Shown: positions 24,752 through 34,200 of the stretch, in pieces
Position numbering within the stretch: position 1 is the first letter of the stretch
Layout: each line of letters opens with the position of its first letter
Assembly (NCBI RefSeq): GCF_013179735.1
Contig: NZ_JABMEG010000001.1
Coordinates: 682,001-746,000 of the forward strand
Direction: 5' to 3'
DNA: 64,000 nucleotides
Source: Permianibacter fluminis
Lineage (GTDB): Bacteria > Pseudomonadota > Gammaproteobacteria > Enterobacterales > Permianibacteraceae
Position numbers and translations under genes: made by a program
The notes under the pieces: generated by a model
What the model was told of the DNA's origin: nothing
What the model saw: only the letters and a program-made list of their open reading frames with translations
Databases searched by the model: none

Positions 24752-26449
24752 ATGAAAATTTTGATGGCCCAATGCAATTTTACGGTTGGCGATTTTTCCG
24801 GCAACAAACAGAAGATTCTCGATCTGGTCTGGCGCCATGGTCACGACCACGACCTTATTGTGTTCTCGGAACTCTGCCTATCCGGCTATTACCCAATGGA
24901 CCTGGTGCACCAACCGGGATTTCTCCAGGCTCAGGAAGAGGCGATAGAAGCTGTACGTGAAGCCACTCGCTCGTTTGGGGCTGCCGTGGTGCTGGGTTTT
25001 ATCGACCGTAACCATTGGACGGGCAAGCCGTTTCACAATGGCCTGATGGTACTGGCAAAAGGTGTGACACAGCTTGTCTATCACAAGAGACTGCTGCCCA
25101 CCTACAACATCTTCGATGAAGCCCGTCACTTCGAACCAGGCAATTTGCCTGGCATGCTGATGCTGAATGGATATCGCATCGGCTTCGCCATTTGTGAGGA
25201 TCTGTGGAATGACGATGAAGACGGTGACTACGCCACGATGCCAATCAAGTTGCTGGCTCGGGAGAAGCCTGACTTCATTGTCAGCATCAATGCGTCGCCA
25301 TCGAATCTGGGCAAGCAAGCCGAACGCTTGATTCGGTTTCGTAAGCTCAGCGCCAAGTACCGGCTACCGCTGATCTATGTGAACCAAGTCGGCGGCAATG
25401 ATGAGATCGTGTTTGACGGCAACAGCTTTGTGACCAATGCCAACGGAGAGCTGATTGCGCAGCTACCAGCCTTTGCTGAGCACACCGCTTCGTTGATGCT
25501 CGATGAAAACGATGAGCTGTCCTGCACGGTGCATCCGCGCTGCAACGAACCCAGCGATGTTGAGTTTTACTACCAGCAAATCGTCATGGGCTTGCGCGAC
25601 TACGTGAGCAAATGCGGTTTTCGTGGCGTTGTGGTCGGTTCTAGCGGCGGCATCGATAGCGCCGTAACACTGGCCTTGGCCCATGATGCTCTCGGTGCCG
25701 AGAACGTGGTTGCGGTAACCATGCCATCCCGGTTTTCGTCTGAAGGCAGCGTTACCGACTCGGTGGCGCTCTGCACCAACCTAGGGATCAAGCTGTATCG
25801 GGCTCCCATTGAAGCGCAATTCAAGCAAGCGGTGGCCGACTTCACGGAGGCATTCGGCGAGGCGCCGTCGCGCTTAACGCAGGAAAACATGCAGGCACGC
25901 ATCCGTGGCCGCATCCTGATGGAGTATTCCAACCATCACGGCAACCTGGTGCTATCAACTGGTAACAAGAGTGAGATGTCGGTTGGCTACGCCACACTGT
26001 ACGGCGACATGAATGGCGGTCTGAACCTTATCGGCGATCTGTACAAAATGGAGGTATATGCGCTGGCTCGCTACCTCAACGAGCACCACGGCCGCGAAAT
26101 CATCCCGCAGGCCATTATCGATAAAGCGCCGTCAGCAGAATTGTTTGAAGGCCAGAAGGATCAGGACTCGTTGCCACCCTACCCGGTGCTCGATGCCATT
26201 CTGCGGCTGTATATCGAACGCGATCTGCTGACCGAAGCGGAAATCGCTGAGAACAATGCTTTGGTTGTGCGCTACGCGGATTTCGATGTGAACCGCGTGC
26301 TGCGCATGGTCGATGCCGCTGAGTTTAAACGCCGGCAGGCGCCACCCATCATTCGCGTACATCGGCGCTCGTTCGGCACCGGTCGCCGGATGCCTATCGC
26401 CAAGCGCTGGACCAGCCCTGCTGAAACGGTGGTAACCCAACATGACTGA
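24752..26449 (+). CDS. nadE: Glutamine-dependent NAD+ synthetase
   Basis: NadE amidates deamido-NAD+ with glutamine as nitrogen donor. The N-terminal nitrilase-type glutaminase domain (about 1-250) shows the Glu (VFSELCLSGYYP), Lys (YHKRLLPTYNIFDEARHF) and Cys (FAICEDLWNDD) triad; the C-terminal synthetase domain has the PP-loop VGSSGGIDSAVT and LSTGNKSEMSVGYATLYGDMNGG. The 565-aa length fits the two-domain enzyme. With pncA and pncB it completes deamidating salvage except for an adenylyltransferase step; NadR-type enzymes mainly use NMN, so NaMN adenylation may rely on a chromosomal NadD. Confidence 0.96.
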   Translation: MKILMAQCNFTVGDFSGNKQKILDLVWRHGHDHDLIVFSELCLSGYYPMDLVHQPGFLQAQEEAIEAVREATRSFGAAVVLGFIDRNHWTGKPFHNGLMVLAKGVTQLVYHKRLLPTYNIFDEARHFEPGNLPGMLMLNGYRIGFAICEDLWNDDEDGDYATMPIKLLAREKPDFIVSINASPSNLGKQAERLIRFRKLSAKYRLPLIYVNQVGGNDEIVFDGNSFVTNANGELIAQLPAFAEHTASLMLDENDELSCTVHPRCNEPSDVEFYYQQIVMGLRDYVSKCGFRGVVVGSSGGIDSAVTLALAHDALGAENVVAVTMPSRFSSEGSVTDSVALCTNLGIKLYRAPIEAQFKQAVADFTEAFGEAPSRLTQENMQARIRGRILMEYSNHHGNLVLSTGNKSEMSVGYATLYGDMNGGLNLIGDLYKMEVYALARYLNEHHGREIIPQAIIDKAPSAELFEGQKDQDSLPPYPVLDAILRLYIERDLLTEAEIAENNALVVRYADFDVNRVLRMVDAAEFKRRQAPPIIRVHRRSFGTGRRMPIAKRWTSPAETVVTQHD

Positions 26450-26798
26450 AGAAACGGTCACGCTGTACCGTCCCACCGGCCCGAGGGAACTGGAATTGGT
26501 TGCACAAAGTGAATACCGCCGTTGGCCACCGCGATTGCCGGATCAACCGATTTTCTATCCGGTAACCAATGAGCAATATGCAGCGGAAATTGCCAGCCAA
26601 TGGAATGTGAAAGACAGCGGTGTGGGCTATGTCGCCCGCTTCATGGTCAAGAAGACCTTTATGGACCGCTATCCGGTTCAGCAAGTCGGTACTTCACACC
26701 ACACCGAATGGTGGGTACCCGCCGAAGAGCTAGAAGCACTAAATGACAATATCGTCGGACGGATCGAAGTGATCCGAGAATTCCGGCGACCTGAATAG
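26442..26798 (+). CDS. 118-aa protein of the type annotated ADP-ribosylation/crystallin J1
   Basis: The start overlaps the nadE stop by 8 bases, so it is coupled to NAD+ synthetase. The sequence has VTLYRPTGPRELELV near the N-terminus, PIFYPVTNEQYAAEIASQWNV in the middle and HTEWWVPAEELEALNDNIVGRIEVI at the end. I recognise this pattern from short bacterial proteins named ADP-ribosylation/crystallin J1; I know of no proven activity. LYRPTG and the closing WVPAEEL segment recall small ADP-ribosyltransferase-like folds, which is only a suggestion. Its conserved place among NAD+ genes argues for a substrate related to NAD+ or ADP-ribose. Confidence 0.65.
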   Translation: MTEETVTLYRPTGPRELELVAQSEYRRWPPRLPDQPIFYPVTNEQYAAEIASQWNVKDSGVGYVARFMVKKTFMDRYPVQQVGTSHHTEWWVPAEELEALNDNIVGRIEVIREFRRPE

Positions 26799-26809
26799 AA
26801 GTAGAAAAA

Positions 26810-27358
26810 ATGAGTGACGAAAAAACAAGTAAATTTCTGAGTTACGTGCTGCGGCACAAACCAGATTCCATCGGGCTGAACCTGGACAGCAATGGCTGGG
26901 CACAGGTCAGCGAGCTGATCGACTGTGCGGCACGCGCTGGAACGCCAATCGATCTCGGTACCTTGACCCGAATTGTCCGGGAAAGCGACAAACAGCGTTT
27001 TGCACTTTCGACTGATGGCCAGCGCATTCGGGCCAACCAAGGTCATTCGATTACCGTGGAACTGGCGTTGCCGAACCGTGAACCGCCTGAATTCCTCTTT
27101 CACGGTACCGCTACACGCTTCTTGGATGACATCTCTGGCTTTGGGTTGCAACCCAAAGCCCGGCATGACGTGCACCTGTCAGAGAACTACGAAACCGCCC
27201 TCGCGGTAGGGAAGCGTCATGGCAAGGTGATTGTGCTCAAGGTGTTGGCACGAAAGATGTACGAAGCCGGGCACTCGTTTCAGTGCTCTGCGAACGGAGT
27301 ATGGCTGACTAAGCAGGTGCCGCCCCAGTTCTTTACTATTGAGTCAGAACGACTCTGA
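26810..27358 (+). CDS. kptA: RNA 2'-phosphotransferase (Tpt1/KptA family)
   Basis: KptA removes an RNA 2'-phosphate by transferring it to NAD+, giving nicotinamide and ADP-ribose 1'',2''-cyclic phosphate. The family signatures are KFLSYVLRHKPDSIGLNLDSNGWA at the start, IRANQGHS (His for the 2'-phosphate), LFHGTATRFLDDI and HVHLS-type DVHLSENYETALAVGKRHG. The 182-aa length is normal. The nicotinamide it releases is the substrate of PncA in the same operon. It suggests RNA repair, or use of the fold on other ADP-ribose chemistry. Confidence 0.92.
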   Translation: MSDEKTSKFLSYVLRHKPDSIGLNLDSNGWAQVSELIDCAARAGTPIDLGTLTRIVRESDKQRFALSTDGQRIRANQGHSITVELALPNREPPEFLFHGTATRFLDDISGFGLQPKARHDVHLSENYETALAVGKRHGKVIVLKVLARKMYEAGHSFQCSANGVWLTKQVPPQFFTIESERL

Positions 27359-27378
27359 TTTTTGTTTGGAGAAACTTT

Positions 27379-28047
27379 ATTAAGCATTTAATCAAATCGC
27401 CGTACCTGCAACAACAAGCCCATTGGCCTGAGACAGGGCGGCATATTCTCGCCCAGTTCGATGATGATTCGGTGGTGGTTTACCAAGCCTACCGACCTGC
27501 TATCGCCGACTACGCGGTCAACCATCAGCGTTTCGGTGGTGAGTTCAGCTTCACTAGAATGAGCTGGGTAAAGCCAAACTTTCTTTGGATGATGTACCGG
27601 TCTGGCTGGGCCACCAAGGAGGGTCAGGAGCGCATTCTCGCTTTATGGCTCCAGCGTGATTTTTTTGATGAATTGTTGGCATCGGCGGTGGCCTCTTCGT
27701 TTGACAGTAATCGGTATGCAACCCGGGACGACTGGGCAACGGCAATAGAGACCTCCGATGTTCGGCTGCAGTGGGATCCGGATCATGATCCACACGGGAA
27801 ACCGCTAGCCCGTCGTGCCGTTCAGCTTGGTCTGAGGGGGCCATCGTTGCGACGCTTCTCCGACGAGGCGATTGTGAAAGTTGAAGACATAACACCATTT
27901 GTACAACAGCAAAGGGATTTGTTGGAACAAGGTGTCGATTCGCTGTTCACTCCTTTGGAGTTGGTTTACTGGCCAGCCAATTCAAACACAGCAAATTCCG
28001 TTGGGCTGGATGCCCCGCTAAGTTACGCGCCGACTCACACCACGTGA
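27379..28047 (+). CDS. DUF4291 family protein, probable ATT start
   Basis: The family core is clear: VVVYQAYRPAIADYAVNHQRFGGEFSFTRMSWVKPNFLWMMYRSGWATKEGQERILALWL. Conserved sequence of this family continues upstream of the first standard start (GTG 27472) as HWPETGRHILAQFDDDS. No ATG, GTG or TTG lies in frame between the stop at 27340 and that GTG, but ATT at 27379 has GGAGA 7 bases before it, so I give ATT as the start (222 aa). Function is not known to me. Its position directly after kptA suggests a part in the same NAD+/RNA-repair process. Confidence 0.75.
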   Translation: MKHLIKSPYLQQQAHWPETGRHILAQFDDDSVVVYQAYRPAIADYAVNHQRFGGEFSFTRMSWVKPNFLWMMYRSGWATKEGQERILALWLQRDFFDELLASAVASSFDSNRYATRDDWATAIETSDVRLQWDPDHDPHGKPLARRAVQLGLRGPSLRRFSDEAIVKVEDITPFVQQQRDLLEQGVDSLFTPLELVYWPANSNTANSVGLDAPLSYAPTHTT

Positions 28048-28133
28048 AAGCCTGACGGGGTGCTCCTCAGCTATTTCTCGGCATTTTTTTCGTTTGGGAG
28101 TAATCAGATTCGGAGCGATGGCAACTACTGGGG

Positions 28134-28391
28134 ATGCAGGACGAGCAAACTTTCCAAAGCAGGGTCCAGACTGAAGAGGCTGTGTCGAGCACCATCCTGG
28201 AGCGCATCAGTCTGTTGACTGGGATACAGCAAGCGTTGCTTGCACTCGTTCCGGCGGACCATGCTGGGGCTTGGGTTCGTCAAGACAATCCAGTATTCCA
28301 TGGCCAGCAAGTCATTCAGGTCATGATCTCCGAAGGTAATTCAGGAATGATTCGGGTCCGACGTTATCTGGAAGCCCAATTAAACAGTTAG
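28134..28391 (+). CDS. MbcA/ParS/Xre-type antitoxin, short and without a partner toxin
   Basis: The 85-aa product matches the C-terminal toxin-binding part (DUF2384): GIQQALLALVPADHAGAWVRQDNPVFHGQQVIQVMISEGNSGMIRVRRYLEAQL. The usual N-terminal helix-turn-helix region is shortened. No RES-type toxin gene follows; the next gene is a transposase. Known partners of such antitoxins (RES/MbcT) destroy NAD+, which is notable beside an NAD+ salvage operon. It may be a decaying remnant or a protective orphan. Confidence 0.6.
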   Translation: MQDEQTFQSRVQTEEAVSSTILERISLLTGIQQALLALVPADHAGAWVRQDNPVFHGQQVIQVMISEGNSGMIRVRRYLEAQLNS

Positions 28392-28567
28392 TTGCCCCCC
28401 TCATAAAGCTTCGGCAGGACCCATCGGCTAGGCGCACTGTTGGCGAGTTTAAATACTGAATTACGCCCATCTTGCGGCGAATCAGGACTTCCAAACACAG
28501 AGCTGATGGAGTCGCAAAGGCTGGTGGATGTTAAGGTATTTCATCGAGCTTCCACTCTCTTCGCGCA
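28392..28567. other. Gap before the transposase
   Basis: I see no gene or strong structure here, and no clear terminal inverted repeat for the following transposase. Confidence 0.4.
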
Positions 28568-29467
28568 ATGCTCTTGCTCTTGCTCTTGCTTCTGTTCACA
28601 ATCGTTGCGGTCGTTTGCTGGCAATTCAAACCCACCCAGCAGCGACGCTATCTCCACAGGGTTGTGACAGCACAGCCACCAGCGCTCAATCGAACAAAAC
28701 CAAAATGGGTAACTCAGGAGGTGATTCGCCTTGCGGCTCATATGCCCGAAGCAGGCTGTCGTCGCATCGCCCTCACATTCAATCGCTTGCATGCTCGCGC
28801 GACACCAATGACTGTGGGCAAGACCTTTGTCGCCAATACGCTGCGCCGGCACCATTCCGAGATCTATGAGTTGCGTTGTCGCTGGAAACGGGCAATTCCG
28901 AGTGCACTGCCAAACAACACCATCTGGGCAATGGATTTTACGGGCAGAATGGACGAGAGCGGCTGCCAGCACTCAATAGTGGGCGTTATCGACCACGGCA
29001 GTCGCAAGGCGCTGGCATTGAGGACGCTGCCGTCCCGCACCAGCATCATGGCTTTGCGGGTGCTGCTCGACTGTATCGAACAGTTCGGCAAACCGCGTGT
29101 ACTTCGAACCGATAACGATCTCGCATTTACTTCACGGTGGTTTACCTTGGCTCTGCGCATGCTGGCCATCCGGCATCAACGCTCCGCGCTGCATTGCCCG
29201 TCGCAGAACGGGCGCATCGAACGCCTGTTTGGCACGCTCAAAGAACGGCTGGGTAAGCTCGTCGTTGCTGATGGAGCACAACTGATAGATGCGCTGGCGG
29301 AGTTTCGGTTCTGGTACAACCGGGTGCGACCGCATCAGCATCTCACCGGCCGGACACCGGATGAATGCTGGCAAGGCATCGACCCTTACCTCAATGCGCC
29401 GATTCAATCCCGGCATTTTTGTGGTTGGCACGGTTTGTTGACGGGCTACTGCATAAACGACTCGTAG
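28568..29467 (+). CDS. DDE integrase-core transposase with hydrophobic N-terminus
   Basis: The rve-type catalytic core shows AMDFTGRMDESG (first Asp), RTDNDLAFTS (second Asp) and PSQNGRIERLFGTLKERLG (Glu), followed by FRFWYNRVRPHQHLTGRTPDECW. Before it lies a helix-turn-helix-like region (VTQEVIRLAAHMPEAGCRRIALTFNRLH). The N-terminus is a run of about eight leucines and a hydrophobic helix (LLLLLLLLFTIVAVVCWQF), encoded partly by a three-copy GCTCTT repeat. The start may lie further downstream. All catalytic residues are present, so it may be active, but no element ends were found. Confidence 0.75.
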   Translation: MLLLLLLLLFTIVAVVCWQFKPTQQRRYLHRVVTAQPPALNRTKPKWVTQEVIRLAAHMPEAGCRRIALTFNRLHARATPMTVGKTFVANTLRRHHSEIYELRCRWKRAIPSALPNNTIWAMDFTGRMDESGCQHSIVGVIDHGSRKALALRTLPSRTSIMALRVLLDCIEQFGKPRVLRTDNDLAFTSRWFTLALRMLAIRHQRSALHCPSQNGRIERLFGTLKERLGKLVVADGAQLIDALAEFRFWYNRVRPHQHLTGRTPDECWQGIDPYLNAPIQSRHFCGWHGLLTGYCINDS

Positions 29468-29830
29468 CTCGGCTCGGTGGTTTCGTGGAGAACGCGTTCG
29501 GAGCAAGTGTCCGCACCGGCGCACGTCTCCCGCACGGTGAGTGAACAAAATGCCAATAGTTCGGCGGAGGAAACAAGAAGATCTGGCTGTTGATTGGGTA
29601 TGCAATCAGGCATTCAGCCTGAATGCGACCGCATTGCGCAGCTAAAAGCACCGTAGTTCGACGGTGTTTTTACGCTTCGGACACGCGGACGGGGCACCAA
29701 ACAGAAGTTTGTGATCGAGATGCTCGACGCCATGCTGCAACAGCAAGGCTGACGGCGGCTAAAACGGAACCCATTAAAAACCCCGGCGCGGCAGCCGGGG
29801 TTGGTGAGGGTTTTCAGCTAAGAAGGCCGA
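29468..29830. other. Gap between transposase and RHS locus with hairpins and a possible gene scrap
   Basis: A plus-strand terminator-like hairpin CACCGT-AGTTCG-ACGGTG-TTTTT lies at 29649-29671. A short open stretch ending at 29752 (TKQKFVIEMLDAMLQQQG) may be the tail of a lost gene. The minus-strand terminator of the RHS locus closes the region. Confidence 0.45.
29776..29802 (-). terminator. Terminator of the RHS/immunity locus
   Basis: AACCCCGGC (29779-29787) and GCCGGGGTT (29794-29802) form a 9-bp GC-rich stem; read on the minus strand it is followed by TTTTTAA. It lies just after the leftward membrane-protein gene. Confidence 0.75.
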
Positions 29831-30256
29831 TCAAATAGATCGGTCACCTTTTTCCGCTTTCGTCCGCAGTAACAATAGGAGTAAAACGGCCTGAACGACT
29901 CCGCCAAACAGCAATGAGGAATAGGCAACAAACCAGATGTAGCTCGACAGGACATTTAGCTGATACCGCTCTATCCAAACGTGCCAGTAGCTAGGGACAA
30001 AGAGCAAGCTCATAATTTGATGAGCAAAAATGCTTGCTAACCATCCAGCCAACACAGCTGTTGCGATACCCAACGCAAGAGTTTTTATCCTCCTGCTGCT
30101 CCAAGTAACTAGCGTCGCCACTAGAACAGTCTGAATCATGACAACCAACACGCTCGAATAGCTTCTGAGCCAGCTGTCAATCCAGAGCCAAGCCAGAGCT
30201 ATCGAAATGCCAAAAATGGCAGCTCTCGTTTTATTAAGGGCCATTGATGGTTGCAT
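29831..30256 (-). CDS. Small membrane protein, candidate immunity to the orphan RHS tip
   Basis: The 141-aa protein has four hydrophobic helices ([75 protein letters not shown]). It overlaps the end of the orphan RHS tip gene; ATG 30256 or 30244 could be the start. Gene order (toxin tip, then small protein) suggests immunity. An inner-membrane immunity protein would fit a tip acting on the membrane or in the periplasm; I recognise no family. Confidence 0.55.
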   Translation of the reverse strand: MQPSMALNKTRAAIFGISIALAWLWIDSWLRSYSSVLVVMIQTVLVATLVTWSSRRIKTLALGIATAVLAGWLASIFAHQIMSLLFVPSYWHVWIERYQLNVLSSYIWFVAYSSLLFGGVVQAVLLLLLLRTKAEKGDRSI

Positions 30257-30824
30257 TTCCGAAATCCCTTGATAAGTTTCCAGGAAAAAATCGACTTTGA
30301 ATACCTGAGAAAACGCCCGACTGCATCAGGACATTTGATACCGCAGTGGCGCACTCCAGAGGGGCGGCCGTGGGCGAAATTGTGATTTGGTTGGAGATCT
30401 TCTCCTCCTGGGCCGCTGTTGTGTCTTTGCACTGCACATCAACCGTATCACCCAGACCTTCATGGTATTTTTTGAAATCATCAATACTTGCCTGCGTAAC
30501 TTCCCCGGAGTTTCTGCTTTGCGTGAACCCCCCAGCTGGATCATAGAGTGGCCCATCTGTCGAGGTGTGAAGTGCAGAGTGCACGCCGAATCCGCCCGAA
30601 TTTCTTACAGTCAGAAGGCAAGACTTCAACCCGGTCTCATCAATGTTATGAGTAGGTGAATTTAAAGCGTAGCTATACGTATTAAGTCCTCCGTACAACC
30701 CAATCGGATCAGACTGAATATACCGCCCGATACTCGCATCGTAATACCGATGCCAGTTGTACCAAAGCCCACTTTCACTATCGAAATACTGGCCGGGAAA
30801 TGTTTTGATCTGCATCGTAAGCAT
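30234..30824 (-). CDS. Orphan RHS C-terminal tip (fragment of RHS core plus toxin candidate)
   Basis: The first 60 residues repeat the end of the RHS core ([35 protein letters not shown]), but the rest of the core is missing. After the core end the sequence differs from the neighbouring full RHS protein: [32 protein letters not shown], then a polar region. Such orphan tips sit downstream of full rhs genes and can replace the active tip by recombination through the shared core DNA. The toxin type is not recognised; the [19 protein letters not shown] segment resembles hydrolase-like tips but I cannot assign it. Confidence 0.75.
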   Translation of the reverse strand: MLTMQIKTFPGQYFDSESGLWYNWHRYYDASIGRYIQSDPIGLYGGLNTYSYALNSPTHNIDETGLKSCLLTVRNSGGFGVHSALHTSTDGPLYDPAGGFTQSRNSGEVTQASIDDFKKYHEGLGDTVDVQCKDTTAAQEEKISNQITISPTAAPLECATAVSNVLMQSGVFSGIQSRFFPGNLSRDFGNATINGP

Positions 30825-30867
30825 GTCCCGGCCTAACCGTTGTTGGGCTTCGCAAACTCAGCCCAAC

Positions 30868-31248
30868 CTACCGCGCTGAGTTTTCCACTCTCCTTGCCGA
30901 ACCGAGTCTGCCGTCAACCAAGTAAAGGCAGGCGATTGTGAATACCGCAGTCCACGCCAAATACACATACGACAAATTTCCGTACTCTCTCGGCTCTAGC
31001 TGCTCCGGGTCTCCAAGGGTAATTACGCAGAGCGCAATAAAGTTAAACCAGATCAGAAGCTTCACTAACCATCGCCTCACGGACAGCTTGATAAGGTATG
31101 CAATGCCAAGCAATCCAAACGAAATGGTTAAAACATACTTAACTGCTCCACGTAACTCCGCATAAGGAGAAACAGGCAGAATTGAAATCAGAGCGCTGAC
31201 AATTAGAAGTGCCCCGAGAATTTTGTGTCTATTTTCGACTGAAATCAT
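30868..31248 (-). CDS. Small membrane protein, candidate immunity to the RHS tip
   Basis: The 126-aa protein has about four hydrophobic helices ([69 protein letters not shown]). ATG 31248 overlaps the RHS stop as ATGA, the usual coupling of toxin and immunity genes; ATG 31263 is an alternative. No family recognised. Confidence 0.55.
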   Translation of the reverse strand: MISVENRHKILGALLIVSALISILPVSPYAELRGAVKYVLTISFGLLGIAYLIKLSVRRWLVKLLIWFNFIALCVITLGDPEQLEPREYGNLSYVYLAWTAVFTIACLYLVDGRLGSARRVENSAR

Positions 31249-34200
31249 TGCGAGCACCCACATTTCGAACTTGGATTCGTGCCTGCTTTAGCGTCTTGCA
31301 CTCCCTCCATTCCTGCTGCATGAGCAGATAAAGAGTATGGCGACGTCTTAACTCCAAATAACCTCCCTAGCGGCTTCAGCGCAGCATGGAAATTCACCCC
31401 CATCTCAACAACCGCTGGATTGTCACCATAGGCCGCTACCGCCGAGTAGGCATACAAATAGTTTTCGGCATCCCGCAATGACGGATTATTCCAACTTTCA
31501 GCACCATTTTCCTTTCTGGCGCTATTTGCATAACCAAAAGCCACAAACGCATCGCCATTTGCTTTATCCATGAAGCCACACATTGCAGACGTGGCACCCT
31601 CTTCAAGCAGCCCAAGAGGGTCGATGAAACTTATCGGGTTGTTACTTACATAAGCATACGTATTCAGACCGCCCGCAAGTCCAATCGGATCACTCTGGAT
31701 GTACCTTCCAATGGATGCATCGTAATACCGATGCCAGTTGTACCAGAGGCCGCTTTCTTGATCGAAGTACTGCCCGGGAAAGCCAATATTCAATCCACCA
31801 ATCGTATCGGTCGTCACCGTCCGGTCAAACGCATAGTTACTGGCCCGCCATTTCACTGTCTTGGCGCTATCCGTCACCACTTCCGGCCGGCCTAGGTGGT
31901 CATTGTGAACATAGTACAGCACGTTATTACGAATGAGCCCGACCACTTCACCGCCGAAGCGCACGTAGATAGTGTTCAGCGTACTGGTGCCGTTGCCGGT
32001 TTCTGCAGCCAGGTTACCTGCTGGGTCATACAGGTAGCGATAGGTTCCGCTGCCGTTGCTCTTGTAAACCCGCTGGTTCAATGCATTGGTCAGGTAGCTG
32101 GTGCTGACCCCGTTACGGCTTACGGCTGATACATGATTGAACCCGCTGTAGGTCATCGCCAAGCTTGCGCCATCGGCATCAGTCATATTCGTAATATTGC
32201 CGCGTCCGTCGGAAGTGAAACTCCTGGCAAGTCCAGTCCGAGCCACGCTAGTCAGTTTGTTGCTAGTACTGTCTGTACCGTAGTTATAGCTATAGCCACC
32301 TGAGGTCGACGTGGTGCGGTTACCGTTGGCGTCATAGCCGATGGTCTGGGCACCACCACCCGTGACGGTCTTAACACGAGACAAACCATCGTAGCCAAAG
32401 GTTTGAGTCAGCCCGCCATTGATGCCATTGGTAACTTTGTAAAGATTGTTGTTAAACAGGTATTGATAGCTCAGGCTCTGAACATTGGCGCTGCTGATGC
32501 TGGTTAATCGCCAATCCGTATCGAAGTTGAGCGCCCGCGCCAAACCATTGCCAAAACTCCATCCGGCAACGGGGCCGAATGGCTGATAGCCGATGCCACT
32601 TACTATTGTTTTCCAGACGCCACCCACATAGGCCTTGATGGCGCTGATACTGTCGTTTTCTACGTTGTACTCATAGCGAACGATGACACCTCCGGGATAA
32701 ACAATGTCCTGCAATCTACCCTTGCTATCGTAGTTGTAATCAAGCAGGAAACTCATCCCGTTAATAACTTGAGTATGGGTATCCAATGCGCCCCAGCTGG
32801 TGTAAGCATAACTGTTGCTGCCAGAGACATCCGTAAAACCGCACAACTTGCCGTTGCCATAACTACAGGAATCGTAGAGCAGATTTTGGCTTTGCCCGCT
32901 TGCGCTGATGCCGCTCAGCCGACCGATGCTGTCGTAGCCTAGGCTGGCCGTCGACCCATCTTGACGGGTAAAACTGCTCAATCGGCCGCCAGCTAGCACC
33001 GTCGCTGTGCTGTTGCCGGTATCGGGGCTGTTGGTATTCCAGGTATAGCCGAATGAATCCTTGCTATAGGCCGTCAATTTTCCGCGCGGATCGGTCACTG
33101 AGACCAGGTTGTCAAACGCATCATAGCCCAGGCTCGTTATGCCATTAGCTGGGTCGGTGACCTTCACCAATCGATTTAACGGATCGTAGTCTCGCGTTGT
33201 CGTGTTGCCGTAATAATCCTTGCTGGTTTTGAGGTTCCCGTTGCTATCGTAACTGAACTCAGTAACCTGCCCATTGTTGCCCCGGATTTTGAGCAATCGA
33301 CTGCGACTGTCGTAATCTCGACTCTCGGAAAATTTCGTGTCGAAAGCCTGACTCACTACCCATTCACCATTTTGATACGTTTCGGTTGTGGTGATGCGTT
33401 TGCTTTCTCTCTTTGTCAGGTTCGACAGCAAATCATAGGTGTATACGGTTTCGAAATCAGTCCATTGGTGGTCACTGATCCCGCCCTCATATTGCGACTG
33501 TTCAATCAATCGCCCTGCTGCATCGTATTGATAGCTGATTGAAGTGCCACCGCCGGGTTTTGAAATTGAGGCCAGCTTACCCAACGCCGTATAACCATAA
33601 CTTGTCGTAGTGGCTACGCCATTAATGTAACGAGTCTCAGATTTGATAAGGCCGTTGTCGTAATAGGTATAGTCAACATAGCTTCCGTCAGGCTGCGTTA
33701 CACGCCCAACCCACCCCATGGCGTTGTAATTGCTGTAAACGGTTTTTTGGCCCAAACCATTACTTTCTTCTAGAAGGTTGCCGGCCGTGTCGTATTTGAT
33801 TACTACCGTATCGTTGATATCGGTGGCAGGCCCATCAATGGTGACTTGGGTTAATAGCGAACCCGTGTAACCGTACGCGTAGGTTGTCACCTCTTGGCTC
33901 ATTGTGCCGGTGCCGGTGTAGTCTGTTCGTGTAACAGACTGAATTCGCCCTTTGGACAGGCCGGACTGGAGATAAGCATAAATCGTTCGACTCTTTACCC
34001 CACCGGAGCGGTCACGGACCTCTGTACTTGTCAGCCAGTTTTCGACCGGGTCCCACGTGTTGAAAGTCCTACGTTCGTAATCACTACCGTAAACGTATTC
34101 ACCTTCTCGGGTTTCCTGAAGCAACCCTTTGTCATCGTAGACATATCGGGTCCAATTCCCGTTCCAGTCTTTCGTCCCATCCAGAAAACCCCTACTATCG

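Noticed and set aside
28440-28667. Short plus-strand frame before the transposase
   Set aside because: Cys/Ser-rich low-complexity sequence with no start signal; probably non-coding.
29657-29752. Possible C-terminal gene fragment (TKQKFVIEMLDAMLQQQG)
   Set aside because: Too short to assign; noted only within the gap entry.
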